DNA of 64,000 nt from Cocleimonas sp. GTDB lineage: Bacteria; Pseudomonadota; Gammaproteobacteria; Thiotrichales; Thiotrichaceae. Position 1 is the first letter of the stretch. Each line of letters opens with the position of its first letter. Shown piece by piece: positions 8,127 to 17,093 of the stretch. The stretch spans positions 65,680 to 129,679 of the forward strand of contig JAKIUW010000004.1 in NCBI GenBank assembly GCA_021647365.1, in the 5' to 3' direction. The position numbers and the translations under genes were made by a program. The notes under the pieces are model-generated. The model ran no database searches. It was not told the DNA's origin and saw nothing but the letters and a program-made list of their open reading frames with translations.

Positions 8127-8837
8127 TTACCTCAACTTTCGCCCCCAATAAAGCATCATCAGAAATCCTATCACTGCCCCACCCACATGCGCAAAATGTG
8201 CCACGCCGCCACCAAAAAGAGAGAAGCCTGTAATGCCTGAGAATAAATCCAACGCTATTAACGCGGGTACAAAAAACTTTGCAGCTATAGGATAAGGTAA
8301 GAAAATCAGTAACAATTTATGATTGGGGAAGTTGAATGCAAAGGCGACTAAGATACCGTAAATAGCGCCTGATGCACCCACCATGGGTATATTGTAAGTG
8401 CTGATAAGTTGTATGGCTTGTTCTTCTGACAAAATATCAGTGGGATAGACTTGCCTATCAATCATTGACTGAATATCAAAATCTCTCATCCCAGTATCGC
8501 TGAGTAGCGAGTAAATATTATTAAACTCGTAGGTATTGATAGCGGTGTAAATCAGTGCTGCACCGATGCCGCAAACAAAGTAGAAAAACACAAAACGTTT
8601 AGCTCCCCAAATGCTTTCTAGTTGCGTACCAAACATCCATAGGGCGAACATATTAAAAAGGAGGTGGGTGAGGCTTCCATGCATAAACATGTAGGTAACA
8701 AATTGCCATGCTCCAAAGTTTTTATTTTGAGGGAAGTATAATGCAAACGTTTCGGTAAGCTCAATCGAGTTGCTAGCAAAGTAAACTAGAACCGTAATGC
8801 CGAGTAGAATGGTTACGCTATTTAAAGTTATTTTCAT
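8127..8837 (-). CDS. Rhomboid-family intramembrane serine protease
   Basis: The 236-residue protein has about six membrane segments and the full rhomboid signature: HGSLTHLLFN (H53, H58, N62), the catalytic serine S156 in GASGAIYG and the catalytic histidine H217 in AHVGG. It should cleave membrane-protein substrates within the bilayer. An extra hydrophilic stretch at about 102-150 sits between membrane segments and is longer than in the smallest rhomboids. It is monocistronic and divergent from the lipoprotein esterase gene. No substrate can be predicted. Confidence 0.93.
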   Translation of the reverse strand: MKITLNSVTILLGITVLVYFASNSIELTETFALYFPQNKNFGAWQFVTYMFMHGSLTHLLFNMFALWMFGTQLESIWGAKRFVFFYFVCGIGAALIYTAINTYEFNNIYSLLSDTGMRDFDIQSMIDRQVYPTDILSEEQAIQLISTYNIPMVGASGAIYGILVAFAFNFPNHKLLLIFLPYPIAAKFFVPALIALDLFSGITGFSLFGGGVAHFAHVGGAVIGFLMMLYWGRKLR

Positions 8838-8981
8838 AAGCTGCTTGGTGATGTTTAGATATGTTTTATATATGAGTGAAGAGTAACCTATTGCACACGC
8901 AAACCCTAAGCATACATTTTGCTTGTGAGTTGAAGGCTATATAATCCTTCTAACAGTTTTTAAGAAAACTAACTCACAATG

Positions 8982-9006
8982 ATCATGTAAAAGTGGGGGG
9001 GTGTGC
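8982..9006 (-). repeat. Dispersed repeat, copy 3 (single arm)
   Basis: Single unit ATCATGTAAAAGTGGGGGGG followed by TGTGC, in the divergent gap between the rhomboid and esterase genes. It lies about 70 bp before the esterase ATG, so it may be in that gene's leader or promoter. Confidence 0.9.
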
Positions 9007-9077
9007 TTTTTCTTTCAACGAAAACGGCCACGCATAAATATACGCAAGAACATCAAGTAATCTCCTATACTCTTCTA

Positions 9078-9944
9078 ATGAATACGCTATTAAAACTTTT
9101 CTCTTTGCTTGTTGTAACACTAATTTTATCCTCCTGTTCTACTTCGGGCACTGAGTTACTCAATAGCTTTGCAGGGTCAGAAGGCTATACCAAAGTGAGC
9201 AATGTTAAGTATGGTGCTTACTCTCAAAATACGCTGGATGTCTACCAACCGACTACATCAGCATCAGCACCATCAAAGCCTAAACCCGTCATTGTGTTTT
9301 TTTACGGTGGTTGCTGGGGACAATGCAGTGATTTGAAAAAATCTAGCTATTTGTTTGTTGCGCAAAGTTTTGCATCGAGAGGATTCACAACGGTTATCGC
9401 AGATTTCAGGCAATATCCTGCCGTTAACTTTGCAACGTTGATGGGTGATGCCTCAAATGTAATGGCTTGGACATCACGCAATATTGCAAGGTATGGCGGT
9501 GATCCTAGGCGCATTGTTGTCGCTGGTCATTCATCGGGTGCGCATATTGCAGCGATGTTGGCACTCAACCCTCGTTATCGTCAAAATGGGTTGCGAGGCT
9601 TTATCGGCCTTGCAGGGCCTTATGATTTTTTGCCATTGGATGAGGATTATCAGAGAGTCATCTTCAACTCGGCAAATAATTATGCAAACTCGCAACCCAT
9701 AAATTTTGTGACCAAACAATCGCCACCCTTATTGATACTACATGGCGAGAAGGACACAACGGTGGGCAAGCACAACGCGGTGAACCTTTCGGCAAAGGCA
9801 AAGAAAAAAGGGGTTGATCATAAACTTATCTTGTATCCGTCTCATAGCCATACCAGCATCTTGGCGGCTTTATCTCGACCCTTGCAAGGAAGGACACGTG
9901 TTTTAACGGATATGCTTACATTTATACAAGAGCACACGCGATAA
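9078..9944 (+). CDS. Lipoprotein alpha/beta-hydrolase (esterase)
   Basis: The start chosen is ATG 9078 because it places a clean lipoprotein signal at the N-terminus (hydrophobic residues 5-17, lipobox LSSC with C20); a GTG at 9003 would add 25 residues and lies partly in a repeat. The 288-residue protein has the alpha/beta-hydrolase fold: an oxyanion segment FYGGCW, nucleophile elbow GHSSG (S152), an acid in LHGEKD and a His in SHSHTS. It resembles BD-FAE/carboxylesterase-type enzymes acting on small esters outside the cytoplasm. TAA is followed at once by the GST ATG, so the two are co-transcribed. Confidence 0.85.
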   Translation: MNTLLKLFSLLVVTLILSSCSTSGTELLNSFAGSEGYTKVSNVKYGAYSQNTLDVYQPTTSASAPSKPKPVIVFFYGGCWGQCSDLKKSSYLFVAQSFASRGFTTVIADFRQYPAVNFATLMGDASNVMAWTSRNIARYGGDPRRIVVAGHSSGAHIAAMLALNPRYRQNGLRGFIGLAGPYDFLPLDEDYQRVIFNSANNYANSQPINFVTKQSPPLLILHGEKDTTVGKHNAVNLSAKAKKKGVDHKLILYPSHSHTSILAALSRPLQGRTRVLTDMLTFIQEHTR

Positions 9945-10610
9945 ATGTCTTCGGCTACAACGACACTGCCCATTCTCTACTCCTTACAAAATTGCCCTTA
10001 CGCTATGCGCGCAAGGTTAGCGATATTGCTCGCTCAACAAACGGTGCAGATTCGCGCCATTACTATGAAAGACAAGCCAAGCGATATGTTACTGGCATCA
10101 CCTAAAGGCACTGTGCCTGTTTTGATTGTTGATGATAATCTTGTTATCGACGAAAGTTTAGACGTAATGCTATGGGCGCTAAATCGCAATGATCCAGAAA
10201 ACCTACTCTACAACCATGATGAGAAGTCACTGCCTGAGATACTAAGTGTTATTAAAGAGAATGACGATGAATTTAAACCCAACTTAGAAAAGTACAAACG
10301 CGCCAAACGCTTTCATGGCGATGATCTAGAAACGTGTCGCCTCGAATGTGAAACCTTTATTCAAGCCTTAGAACAGCGCTTATCACAGCATAAATTTTTG
10401 ATGGGAGCGACGCCCAGTTTGCTTGATTATGCGCTACTCCCTTTTATCAGGCAGTTTTCCCGAGTCAACAAAACCGAGTTTGCGCATGAGCGATACAGCA
10501 ACCTACGCCAGTGGTTAAGCCATCATTTACAAAGCAGACTATTTTCCAGAGCGATGTTTAAATATACCTTGTGGCTAGATAACCATGAAAAATGTTTATT
10601 GGGTGAGTGA
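9945..10610 (+). CDS. Glutathione S-transferase family protein
   Basis: The 221-residue protein has an N-terminal thioredoxin-like domain beginning ILYSLQNCPYAMRAR, with a cysteine at the active-site position as in omega/beta-type GSTs, the cis-proline segment GTVPVL, and the DES motif that binds the glutathione gamma-glutamyl group. The helical C-terminal domain (about 90-221) is intact. It starts directly after the esterase stop codon. A partial, damaged paralogue lies 5 kb away at 14856. The substrate is unknown; thiol transfer or detoxification is likely. Confidence 0.9.
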   Translation: MSSATTTLPILYSLQNCPYAMRARLAILLAQQTVQIRAITMKDKPSDMLLASPKGTVPVLIVDDNLVIDESLDVMLWALNRNDPENLLYNHDEKSLPEILSVIKENDDEFKPNLEKYKRAKRFHGDDLETCRLECETFIQALEQRLSQHKFLMGATPSLLDYALLPFIRQFSRVNKTEFAHERYSNLRQWLSHHLQSRLFSRAMFKYTLWLDNHEKCLLGE

Positions 10611-10635
10611 TATTTTTAGAAAAATATCACCCTAG

Positions 10636-11100
10636 TTACAATGCTTTTACAGCATCCAATATTTCTTGTGCATGACCTTGTGGTGCAACTTTATATTGCG
10701 CAACCACTAGCTCACCTGCTTTATTAATCACAAAAGTAGAGCGCACGATGCCCATTTTCTTAACGCCGTTTTTTTCTTTTTCTTGCCACACACCGTAGGC
10801 TTCGCATAATTCACCTGAGGTATCGGCAAGTAATGATACGTTCAAATCGAATTTCTTAATAAATGCTTGATGGCTGTCGCAATCATCTTTGCTCACGCCA
10901 AGTATAACCGTATCACAAGCAGCAAATTCATCCGCTAGTGCAGTGAACTCATTGGCTTCTATGGTGCAACCGCTGGTGTCATCTTTCGGGTAAAAATACA
11001 ACACGATATTTTTCTTATCCACAAAATCGCTTAATGAAATGGTCTCATTATTTTGATCGAGAGTGCTGAAAGCAGGTGCGGTTTGATTAGCTGATAACAT
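10636..11100 (-). CDS. bcp: Peroxiredoxin of the Bcp/PrxQ family
   Basis: Thiol peroxidase that reduces hydroperoxides. ATG 11100 is preferred to an upstream ATG at 11151, which would add 17 untypical residues. The 154-residue protein has the thioredoxin fold and peroxidatic Cys45 in DDTSGCTIEA. The usual TPGCT is TSGCT here, and the resolving cysteine five residues on (as in E. coli Bcp) is absent (residue 50 is Asn), so it should act as a 1-Cys enzyme or use another Cys (62, 73 or 94). It is convergent with the GST gene. Confidence 0.92.
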   Translation of the reverse strand: MLSANQTAPAFSTLDQNNETISLSDFVDKKNIVLYFYPKDDTSGCTIEANEFTALADEFAACDTVILGVSKDDCDSHQAFIKKFDLNVSLLADTSGELCEAYGVWQEKEKNGVKKMGIVRSTFVINKAGELVVAQYKVAPQGHAQEILDAVKAL

Positions 11101-11263
11101 AGTTAGGCTCTTTTTGATGTGGGAATGCAAAGGAAATATGAAAGCCTGCAATTATAATTCAAAACTATATCAGTAATCCAGAAAGCACATGATGTGGCAG
11201 TGAATGAATTAATTCTTTCTGATTGAAAAGAAATTAGGCTATATTTACATCATACCTAATAAA

Positions 11264-12286
11264 ATGATCACACACATTATGCATACAAGAAAACTTGGTT
11301 CCATCTCTGTTTCTGCCCTTGGTTTGGGGTGTATGAATTACTCAATGGGCTACGGCCCTCGTGCTGATGACGACACTATTGATAAGCTACTCAATGGCGC
11401 GCTTGATCAAGGTTATACTTTTTTTGATACTGCCGCGATGTATGGCATGGGGCATAGCGAGGAAATGATTGGCAAATATTTATCATCACATCGCAATGAG
11501 CTTACGTTGACCAGCAAATGTGGGATTTTTAAAAATAGCGAAGGTAAAACTGAAATCAACGGGCACCCTGATGTTTTGAAAAAAACTTGTGAGGATAGCC
11601 TTAAGCGCCTGAAAACTGATGTGATTGATCTTTATTATTTGCATAGAATTGATCCAAATGTACCTATCGAAGAAAGTATCGGCGCTCTTTCACGTTTGGT
11701 AGAACAAGGTAAAATTCAAGGGATAGGTTTATCCGAAGTCAGTTCAGATAGTTTACGTCGCGCACATGATATTCATCCAATTATGGCTCTGCAATCTGAA
11801 TATTCATTATGGTCACGCACACCCGAACGCAAAATCTTGAATGCTTGTCGTGAACTAGGCGTTACCTTTGTTGCTTTCTCCCCGCTTGGTAGGCAGTTTC
11901 TTACAGGGCAAAGCGCCGATACTAATACGCTAGACCAAGTGAGTGATTATGAAAACTTTCGTGCCACTATCGCCCGCCCACGATTTGAACCAGAAAACTT
12001 TAAGAAAAATACAAAGATACTGATACCTTTTGCAGAAATTGCCAAGCAGAACGATTGCACTATGGCGCAGCTGGCACTTGCTTGGTTGTTGGCGCAAGGC
12101 GAGGATATAATCCCTATTCCGGGCACCAGTAGTATCGCGCATATGGAAGAGAACGCCGCTGCAGCTGACTTACAGTTATCCGTGGAGACACTCAAGGAAC
12201 TGGATCAATTAATTAATGATGAAACCGTCGCGGGCGCACGTTACAGCGATGCGTTGATGACAAGTATTGATTCTGAAAAAGACTAA
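11264..12286 (+). CDS. Aldo/keto reductase
   Basis: NADPH-dependent oxidoreductase with a TIM-barrel fold. The 340-residue product shows the usual N-terminus RKLGSISVSALGLGCMNYS, the catalytic tetrad in FFDTAAMYG (Asp, Tyr), LTSKCG (Lys) and YYLHRID (His), and the C-terminal cofactor segment IPIPGTSS. An internal ATG at 11279 would give the more usual length; neither start has a clear ribosome site. It belongs to the AKR11/13-like group; the physiological substrate is unknown. It is monocistronic, divergent from bcp and convergent with the DsrE gene. Confidence 0.92.
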   Translation: MITHIMHTRKLGSISVSALGLGCMNYSMGYGPRADDDTIDKLLNGALDQGYTFFDTAAMYGMGHSEEMIGKYLSSHRNELTLTSKCGIFKNSEGKTEINGHPDVLKKTCEDSLKRLKTDVIDLYYLHRIDPNVPIEESIGALSRLVEQGKIQGIGLSEVSSDSLRRAHDIHPIMALQSEYSLWSRTPERKILNACRELGVTFVAFSPLGRQFLTGQSADTNTLDQVSDYENFRATIARPRFEPENFKKNTKILIPFAEIAKQNDCTMAQLALAWLLAQGEDIIPIPGTSSIAHMEENAAAADLQLSVETLKELDQLINDETVAGARYSDALMTSIDSEKD

Positions 12287-12309
12287 CGATTCATTGCAAC
12301 CAAGGCAAT

Positions 12310-12780
12310 CTAAGGGTGTAAGTAACGGTAACCCTGACCTTGTAAGTCGATAATGCGAGCAATGCCCGCTCTTACAATTTCAACATCTTCTATTAGCTTT
12401 TGCTCTTTTCCAGTATTAGCCTTGATGGTATCTAAAGTATTTTGACAGCCTGTAAAAATGACATCTTGTGCCATTAGGCTACGAACTCGGCTAGCCTCTT
12501 TACCATCAGGGTAAAGCAGGGAAATCCCTGGTCCGTAGGCAACTACCTCGATTTCAATATTATCCATGCCATAAAACTTTTGTAAGTTGTAAACATTACT
12601 CAGTGCCAATTTCTGCTTTAATGGGTCATTCTCGCTGATCTGAATAACCAATCTAGTGGTAACGCCTTCGGGAGCGTTCTCCTCTAGTGCCACCACTGTT
12701 GGGCTATTTAATAGCATCACCAGCAATAGTGCATAGATAACTCGCTTAATGATAATTGTAATACTCATAGATACACTCAC
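12310..12780 (-). CDS. Periplasmic DsrE-family protein
   Basis: The 156-residue product begins with a signal peptide (hydrophobic core about 12-28, cleavage near VVALEE) and continues with a DsrE/F-like fold: VIQISENDPLKQKLALSNVYNLQKFYG, then VEVVAYGPGISLL and a single Cys in FTGCQNT. DsrE-like proteins handle sulfur species through a conserved Cys; secreted versions like this occur widely in sulfur-metabolising Proteobacteria. The presence of aprMBA in the same window fits, but no direct partner gene is adjacent. Confidence 0.8.
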   Translation of the reverse strand: MSVSMSITIIIKRVIYALLLVMLLNSPTVVALEENAPEGVTTRLVIQISENDPLKQKLALSNVYNLQKFYGMDNIEIEVVAYGPGISLLYPDGKEASRVRSLMAQDVIFTGCQNTLDTIKANTGKEQKLIEDVEIVRAGIARIIDLQGQGYRYLHP

Positions 12781-12897
12781 TGCTTAATTTTAATAGATTC
12801 GACAAATAACCATGTTCTAGTGTAAATATAGCGGGGTTCTATAAAAAAGTACTTGATATTGGTAGAAAATTTAATTGTTAAAAAAATCTCTCTTTTT

Positions 12898-13341
12898 TTA
12901 TTTTTGCGAAAGAGTATATTTCAAAACTTCGACCACCTGCTCAGGCGTAGTCGTCCAAGCCATAGCTGATCCATCGACTTCTTTCAAAGGGTGAATAATG
13001 TCTTCATCGTGCAAGGTAATATAAGGTGTGCCGAGCGCTGCGCAGTAGCCTGCATCAAATGCAGCGTTCCATTGTTTGTATTTATCCCCAAAACGCACAA
13101 CGGCTAGATCACAACTTTCTAGCATCGTTTTAATTCTTATTGCATTCACCTTTGCCGATTTATGGTCGCGCCAAAAACTGCTATCTTCTTTGCCTAATAC
13201 ATCACCCGCTGCATCACTTGCTTCGTGATTCGTAACCGCAGAGGAGAAGTTAATAGCTAAATTATGCGCTTTACAGCCTGCAATGATTTTATCGCGCCAA
13301 TCGGTGTGAATTTCACCTGATAAGTAAACATTCCATTCCAT
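12898..13341 (-). CDS. YtoQ family protein
   Basis: The 147-residue protein matches the YtoQ family from start (WNVYLSGEIHTDWRDKI) to end, including NHEASDAAGDVLG and FDAGYCAALG. The fold is expected to resemble nucleoside 2-deoxyribosyltransferases, but the reaction is not established. A ribosome site (AAGGAGCA) precedes the ATG at 13341. It is complete and lies alone between the DsrE and aminopropyltransferase-like genes. Confidence 0.85.
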   Translation of the reverse strand: MEWNVYLSGEIHTDWRDKIIAGCKAHNLAINFSSAVTNHEASDAAGDVLGKEDSSFWRDHKSAKVNAIRIKTMLESCDLAVVRFGDKYKQWNAAFDAGYCAALGTPYITLHDEDIIHPLKEVDGSAMAWTTTPEQVVEVLKYTLSQK

Positions 13342-13384
13342 GTGTTGCTCCTTGATAGTTCTAAAAGTGTTATTGCTAGTTTTG

Positions 13385-14116
13385 CTAGAGATTGATAAAG
13401 CCTAAATAAACCGTATTGGTAGACTCTTTCTGAGTATAGGGATTTGGGAATGTCACAATATGGGATTCAACAGAAGAGAAAACCTTTTCAAGTAATTGCA
13501 CAAATCTATCATCTGGCTTTTCATCCGACCATAAGCCAAACACGCCTCCTGGAAGTATTTTATCAGCTAGGCTTTGTAAGCCTTGTTCGGTATAAAAAGC
13601 GCCATTCCCCTCATTTAGCCAAAAGCTGGGACTATGATCTATATCGAGTAATACCGCGTGGACTTTTTGATCTTGATTAGCTGCGCCAAAACCTTCTGTA
13701 TCAGAGGTGGCTAGCGCAAAAAAATCAGCGAGAACCAATTCACAGCGTGAGTCTCCTGTGAGTTTTTCACCCATTGGCACTAAACCGCGGCGATGCCAAT
13801 CTATCACCGCTGGCATGACATCGATAACTTTAAGCGAGGCAAGCGATGTATATTCCAGAGCTGCGGCAGCGGTATAGCCTAAACCAAGACCACCCACAAC
13901 TACGTTTAATTGTTCTGTGAACACATCGGCTATCGCTGCTAAGGCTAAATGTGCCAGCTGTAACTCTGCCTCAACAAATAGGCTCGACATTAAAAACTCT
14001 TCATTCATTTTAACTTCGTAAATGATGATGTCATCTAGCCGAGGTTCGGAGCGTTTTCTTAGGCTTATTTCACCTAATGGGGTTTCTTGATAGTCAAGCT
14101 CTTCGAAGATGTGCAT
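13385..14116 (-). CDS. Spermidine synthase-like protein
   Basis: The 243-residue protein has a Rossmann-fold aminopropyltransferase/methyltransferase core with the nucleotide-binding loop VVGGLGLGYTAAAAL (about 71-85), the acidic residue in LKVIDVMPAV and a second acidic motif VLLDIDHSPSFW. It resembles spermine/spermidine synthase domain proteins found outside polyamine operons. No speD or other polyamine gene is near, so a polyamine role is unproven; a SAM-dependent methyltransferase role is the alternative. Confidence 0.75.
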   Translation of the reverse strand: MHIFEELDYQETPLGEISLRKRSEPRLDDIIIYEVKMNEEFLMSSLFVEAELQLAHLALAAIADVFTEQLNVVVGGLGLGYTAAAALEYTSLASLKVIDVMPAVIDWHRRGLVPMGEKLTGDSRCELVLADFFALATSDTEGFGAANQDQKVHAVLLDIDHSPSFWLNEGNGAFYTEQGLQSLADKILPGGVFGLWSDEKPDDRFVQLLEKVFSSVESHIVTFPNPYTQKESTNTVYLGFINL

Positions 14117-14288
14117 ATATTTTCTGAAAATCTAGTTGAAGGTTCTAATATAAAACAAGTGACAGAATTAATCATTTTTTTGATATCACACACTATCGAA
14201 AAATCTAGAATCCCAATTCCAATTAGTAGACGATAAATTACGACATAACTCAAAAATCACAAAAAACAGGGGGTGTACTCTAATAAGC

Positions 14289-14324
14289 AAATAGGTATTA
14301 TTTAAGGTAAAATAATACCTATTT
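14289..14324. promoter_or_regulatory. Perfect 15-bp inverted repeat upstream of an orphan exported gene
   Basis: AAATAGGTATTATTT and AAATAATACCTATTT are exact inverse complements separated by AAGGTA, ending 24 bp before the ATG at 14349. It could be an operator, a leader hairpin, or a terminator, though no T-run follows. Confidence 0.45.
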
Positions 14325-14348
14325 AAATCTGAATAGAGTTAGTTAGCT

Positions 14349-14846
14349 ATGAATCATAGAGTTAAACCCTTCATTATTTTTCAAGCCGCTATATTGCTCT
14401 ACTTTGCCCCTGTTCTTTCTTATTCAAAAAATAATAGCGCTATCATTCTATCTGAGAAAGACTTTTCTAGCATGGGCTATAGAATAACCAAGCGACATAA
14501 ATACAGCGGTTTATGCCAAAGCTATGAGAAAACTAACCCTAAAGACGTTAGCATTCAGGGTATAAAATCTATTAAACCCATCAAAGACTCTACAAACACG
14601 TATTACAGATTTGCTCTGATTAAAGAAACCTATGCCGATGAAACTATTGCATCAAGAAATTTTGAGACAATAAAACGGTTAAAAGCGAATAGTTGGTATT
14701 CAAAAAGCTGTGGCATTAAAAAAGGTGTTCGCTTAAAAAATATACTTTACTTTCTTTCGACAGATGTGGGTATATTTAGGCCTGAGCTGGATGTTGTCTT
14801 AAAGAAAATCATTGACCGATTAGATGGTAAAGCAAAAGCTGAATGA
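14349..14846 (+). CDS. Exported protein of unknown function
   Basis: The 165-residue product has a signal peptide (hydrophobic 8-24, cleavage near LSYSK) and no other membrane segment. The mature part is basic, with two cysteines (in GLCQSYE and SKSCGIK) that could form a disulfide. I do not recognise a family. The gene is AT-rich compared with its neighbours, has a perfect inverted repeat just upstream and is followed after 9 bp by a damaged GST gene. Confidence 0.6.
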   Translation: MNHRVKPFIIFQAAILLYFAPVLSYSKNNSAIILSEKDFSSMGYRITKRHKYSGLCQSYEKTNPKDVSIQGIKSIKPIKDSTNTYYRFALIKETYADETIASRNFETIKRLKANSWYSKSCGIKKGVRLKNILYFLSTDVGIFRPELDVVLKKIIDRLDGKAKAE

Positions 14847-14855
14847 GTTAAAAAA

Positions 14856-15362
14856 ATGAGTTGCAAAATAGAAATATTAGCAGCATCACCTATTCTCTAT
14901 TCTTTGCAGAACTGCCCTTACGCCATGCGCGCACGGCTGGCGCTACTGCTTGCTCAACAAACCGTACAAATTCGCGCAATTACCATGAACGACAAGCCAA
15001 GCGATATGTTGCTTGCATCCCCGCCTGTTTTAGTGATTGGCAAGGATCAGGTTATTGATGAGAGTTTAGATGTGATGTTATGGGCGCTAAATTGTAATGA
15101 TCCAGAAAACTTACTTTATAGCCATGATAAAAATGCACTGCCAGAAATGCTCAAAATCATCGAGCAAAGTGATAATGAATTTAAACCCAACTTAGAAAAA
15201 TATAAACGCGCAAAACGTTTTCATAGTGATGATGAAGAGGCTTATCGGCTCAGGGGGGGGGCCTTTGTTAATTTAATAGAGATGATCTTAGTCTATAGTA
15301 AGATATGCATAACTGAAAGTCACCTTACTAAAGGTCTCAAAGTTAATTCGGTCTGTAAATAA
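14856..15362 (+). pseudogene. Truncated, diverged copy of the GST gene at 9945
   Basis: Residues 10-115 closely match the intact GST at 9945 (ILYSLQNCPYAMRARLA, AITM-DKPSDMLLASP, FKPNLEKYKRAKRFH). Four codons around the cis-proline loop are missing (SPKGTVPVL has become SPPVL), a run of nine G at 15253-15261 replaces normal codons, and beyond it the similarity fades and the C-terminal helical domain is lost. The end runs 20 bp into the SPOR gene on the other strand. It is most likely a decaying duplicate. Confidence 0.8.
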
Positions 15363-15777
15363 CCAAACTCGATTTAACATACGGATTGCTTGGATAACGG
15401 CGGGCGACTTTATCCTGCACTGCTACGGCTTCTGGCTTGTGTGTATATGGGCCTAGGCGTACTTTGTAGAGTGTGCGACCTTTCGCTTCGCTAGCAAGAA
15501 CAAAGGCAGAATAACCATCGCTGGCAAAGTCATTCATTAATGTTTTTGCTTGGTCTAGCTGACTGGTTGCCATGAGCTGGATGCCATAGCCTGAGTAATC
15601 TCCATTACTTGAAAATTTACTGCTGATGCTTGCCGTCATGGAGGAAATTGATCCGGATGAAATCAAGCCTTTTTGTTTTGCGATGTATGCACTGTAGCCG
15701 ATTCCACCGATTATAAACATTAACATCAGCTTGTTAATACTTCCTGCTTGCCTGTGTATGGATTTATTATTTTTCAT
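15343..15777 (-). CDS. SPOR-domain membrane protein
   Basis: The 144-residue protein has a short cytoplasmic N-terminus, one membrane helix (about 17-33), a Ser/Gly-rich linker and a C-terminal SPOR domain (about 64-142; YGIQLMATSQLDQAK, LYKVRLGPY), which binds denuded peptidoglycan glycan strands, often at division sites. Its location beside the Cache/TAXI pair may be accidental, because a palindromic repeat separates them. Confidence 0.85.
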   Translation of the reverse strand: MKNNKSIHRQAGSINKLMLMFIIGGIGYSAYIAKQKGLISSGSISSMTASISSKFSSNGDYSGYGIQLMATSQLDQAKTLMNDFASDGYSAFVLASEAKGRTLYKVRLGPYTHKPEAVAVQDKVARRYPSNPYVKSSLVIYRPN

Positions 15778-15877
15778 TATTACTCCCCTTAATGATTATC
15801 TTAAAACGAGATATCATTGAGGGCATCATAGCGCAGACAGACTTACTGTAGGATGAACGGTATATAGCTATCGTCAA

Positions 15878-15946
15878 GCACACCCCCCTGGTTTTACATG
15901 ATGCTTGGTGATGCAGAAAACATCATGTAAAACTAGGAGGGTGTGC
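15878..15946. repeat. Dispersed repeat, copy 4 (inverted pair)
   Basis: Left arm GCACACCCCCCTGGTTTTAC continuing to ATGATG; right arm CATCATGTAAAACTAGGAGG then GTGTGC. The arms differ at two or three bases, so this hairpin is slightly decayed. It lies between two genes on the minus strand. Confidence 0.9.
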
Positions 15947-15959
15947 TTCCTTACTTAAG

Positions 15960-17093
15960 TCAAATTACCTCATCCTCTTCTTCTGTTGTTGACAAGTCCT
16001 CTTTTCTGCGTGTTAAAAGCCATGTCAGCAACAATGAAAAAAGCACTAAGCCTGCAAGCTGATACAACCACTTACGTGTCTCTTTTTCAACAGGTTTTAG
16101 TATCGCAGATACTTCTTGCTTGGCAATAATTGCCCATGTGTTTTCTGCTGTATTGCCTAATCGGTTATTTGAGAAGTTAAACGGTGCGTAGGCAGTAATG
16201 GTTTTTTTACCCGTATAATCTTCAAGTTGTTCTACGCCCGTTTCACCTTTTAATGCTCTTTCAATCGCTTCACTGCGTATTGGCTCTTTTATCGTTTCTT
16301 CATTGATACGGTGACGTAACATATAGTTTGAGCCAACGGCTAATACCTGTTCCTGCCCTGCCTCGAATATTTTTCCTATTATTTTTTCAATCGGCTCTAC
16401 TGGTAATTGAAATGCGAGAACACCCTGCGTTTTATTATTTACATCAATAATACTGGTTTGAATAAAACTTGATGGTGCATTTTTACTCGGCGCATAAGGT
16501 ACAAAATCAAACAATGAAACATGATTCAGGTTGGTGTTTTCTTTAACTTCACGAAAACCTTGTGCCAGTGTTGACTCTTTGTATTTTCCTGTTAGCAGGT
16601 TAGTTGCGTAATCATCTTCCTTAAAAACGGTATAGACAATATCACCATTATTCGCGATTAAAAACACATCGTAGTAACCACGTCTTTTGGTTAAGCCCTT
16701 TAATAACTTATGCGCAATCTCATGATTTTCACTATAGCTAGAGCCATCATCAGCTTTATAGAAATCTGCCTTGTAATTGGGAGATAATGGATTCTCAGTG
16801 ATGTAAAGCTGCCTTGCTCTTGCTTTTGGGTTACTGCTTAATTCATTCCATGACTGTATTATTTTCCCCATATCTTCTTGCACAGGCTTACTATCGGCCC
16901 AAAAACGAATTTCAGAATAAATCGTTTTAACCTCGCTTTTTAATTGTGCAATGCGAATATCACGTGTTAGCGCCAAGCGCTGTGATGCCTGCGCGATGGC
17001 TTCTTGGCGTGCATCTTTCATGCTGGTCTGCGCCCAAAAGAATGCCGCTACAACCAAGGCAACAAAAAACAAGCTATTTAATAAATTTTTCAT
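15960..17093 (-). CDS. Membrane protein with a large extracytoplasmic Cache-like sensor domain and no output domain
   Basis: The 377-residue protein has an N-terminal membrane helix (about 5-22), a periplasmic region of roughly 310 residues that resembles a double-Cache ligand-binding domain (long helix, then GYYDVFLIANNGDIVYTV and GVLAFQLP), a second membrane helix near 345-362 and a short acidic tail. The topology is that of a chemoreceptor or sensor kinase, but no HAMP, kinase, GGDEF or methyl-accepting domain follows. Its ATG overlaps the stop of the upstream TAXI gene by one base, so the two proteins are translationally coupled and may work as a complex. Confidence 0.75.
   Translation of the reverse strand: MKNLLNSLFFVALVVAAFFWAQTSMKDARQEAIAQASQRLALTRDIRIAQLKSEVKTIYSEIRFWADSKPVQEDMGKIIQSWNELSSNPKARARQLYITENPLSPNYKADFYKADDGSSYSENHEIAHKLLKGLTKRRGYYDVFLIANNGDIVYTVFKEDDYATNLLTGKYKESTLAQGFREVKENTNLNHVSLFDFVPYAPSKNAPSSFIQTSIIDVNNKTQGVLAFQLPVEPIEKIIGKIFEAGQEQVLAVGSNYMLRHRINEETIKEPIRSEAIERALKGETGVEQLEDYTGKKTITAYAPFNFSNNRLGNTAENTWAIIAKQEVSAILKPVEKETRKWLYQLAGLVLFSLLLTWLLTRRKEDLSTTEEEDEVI

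Noticed and set aside
9003..9077. Longer start (GTG 9003) for the lipoprotein esterase
   Set aside because: It lies in the end of a dispersed repeat and would put 25 residues before a clear lipoprotein signal peptide.
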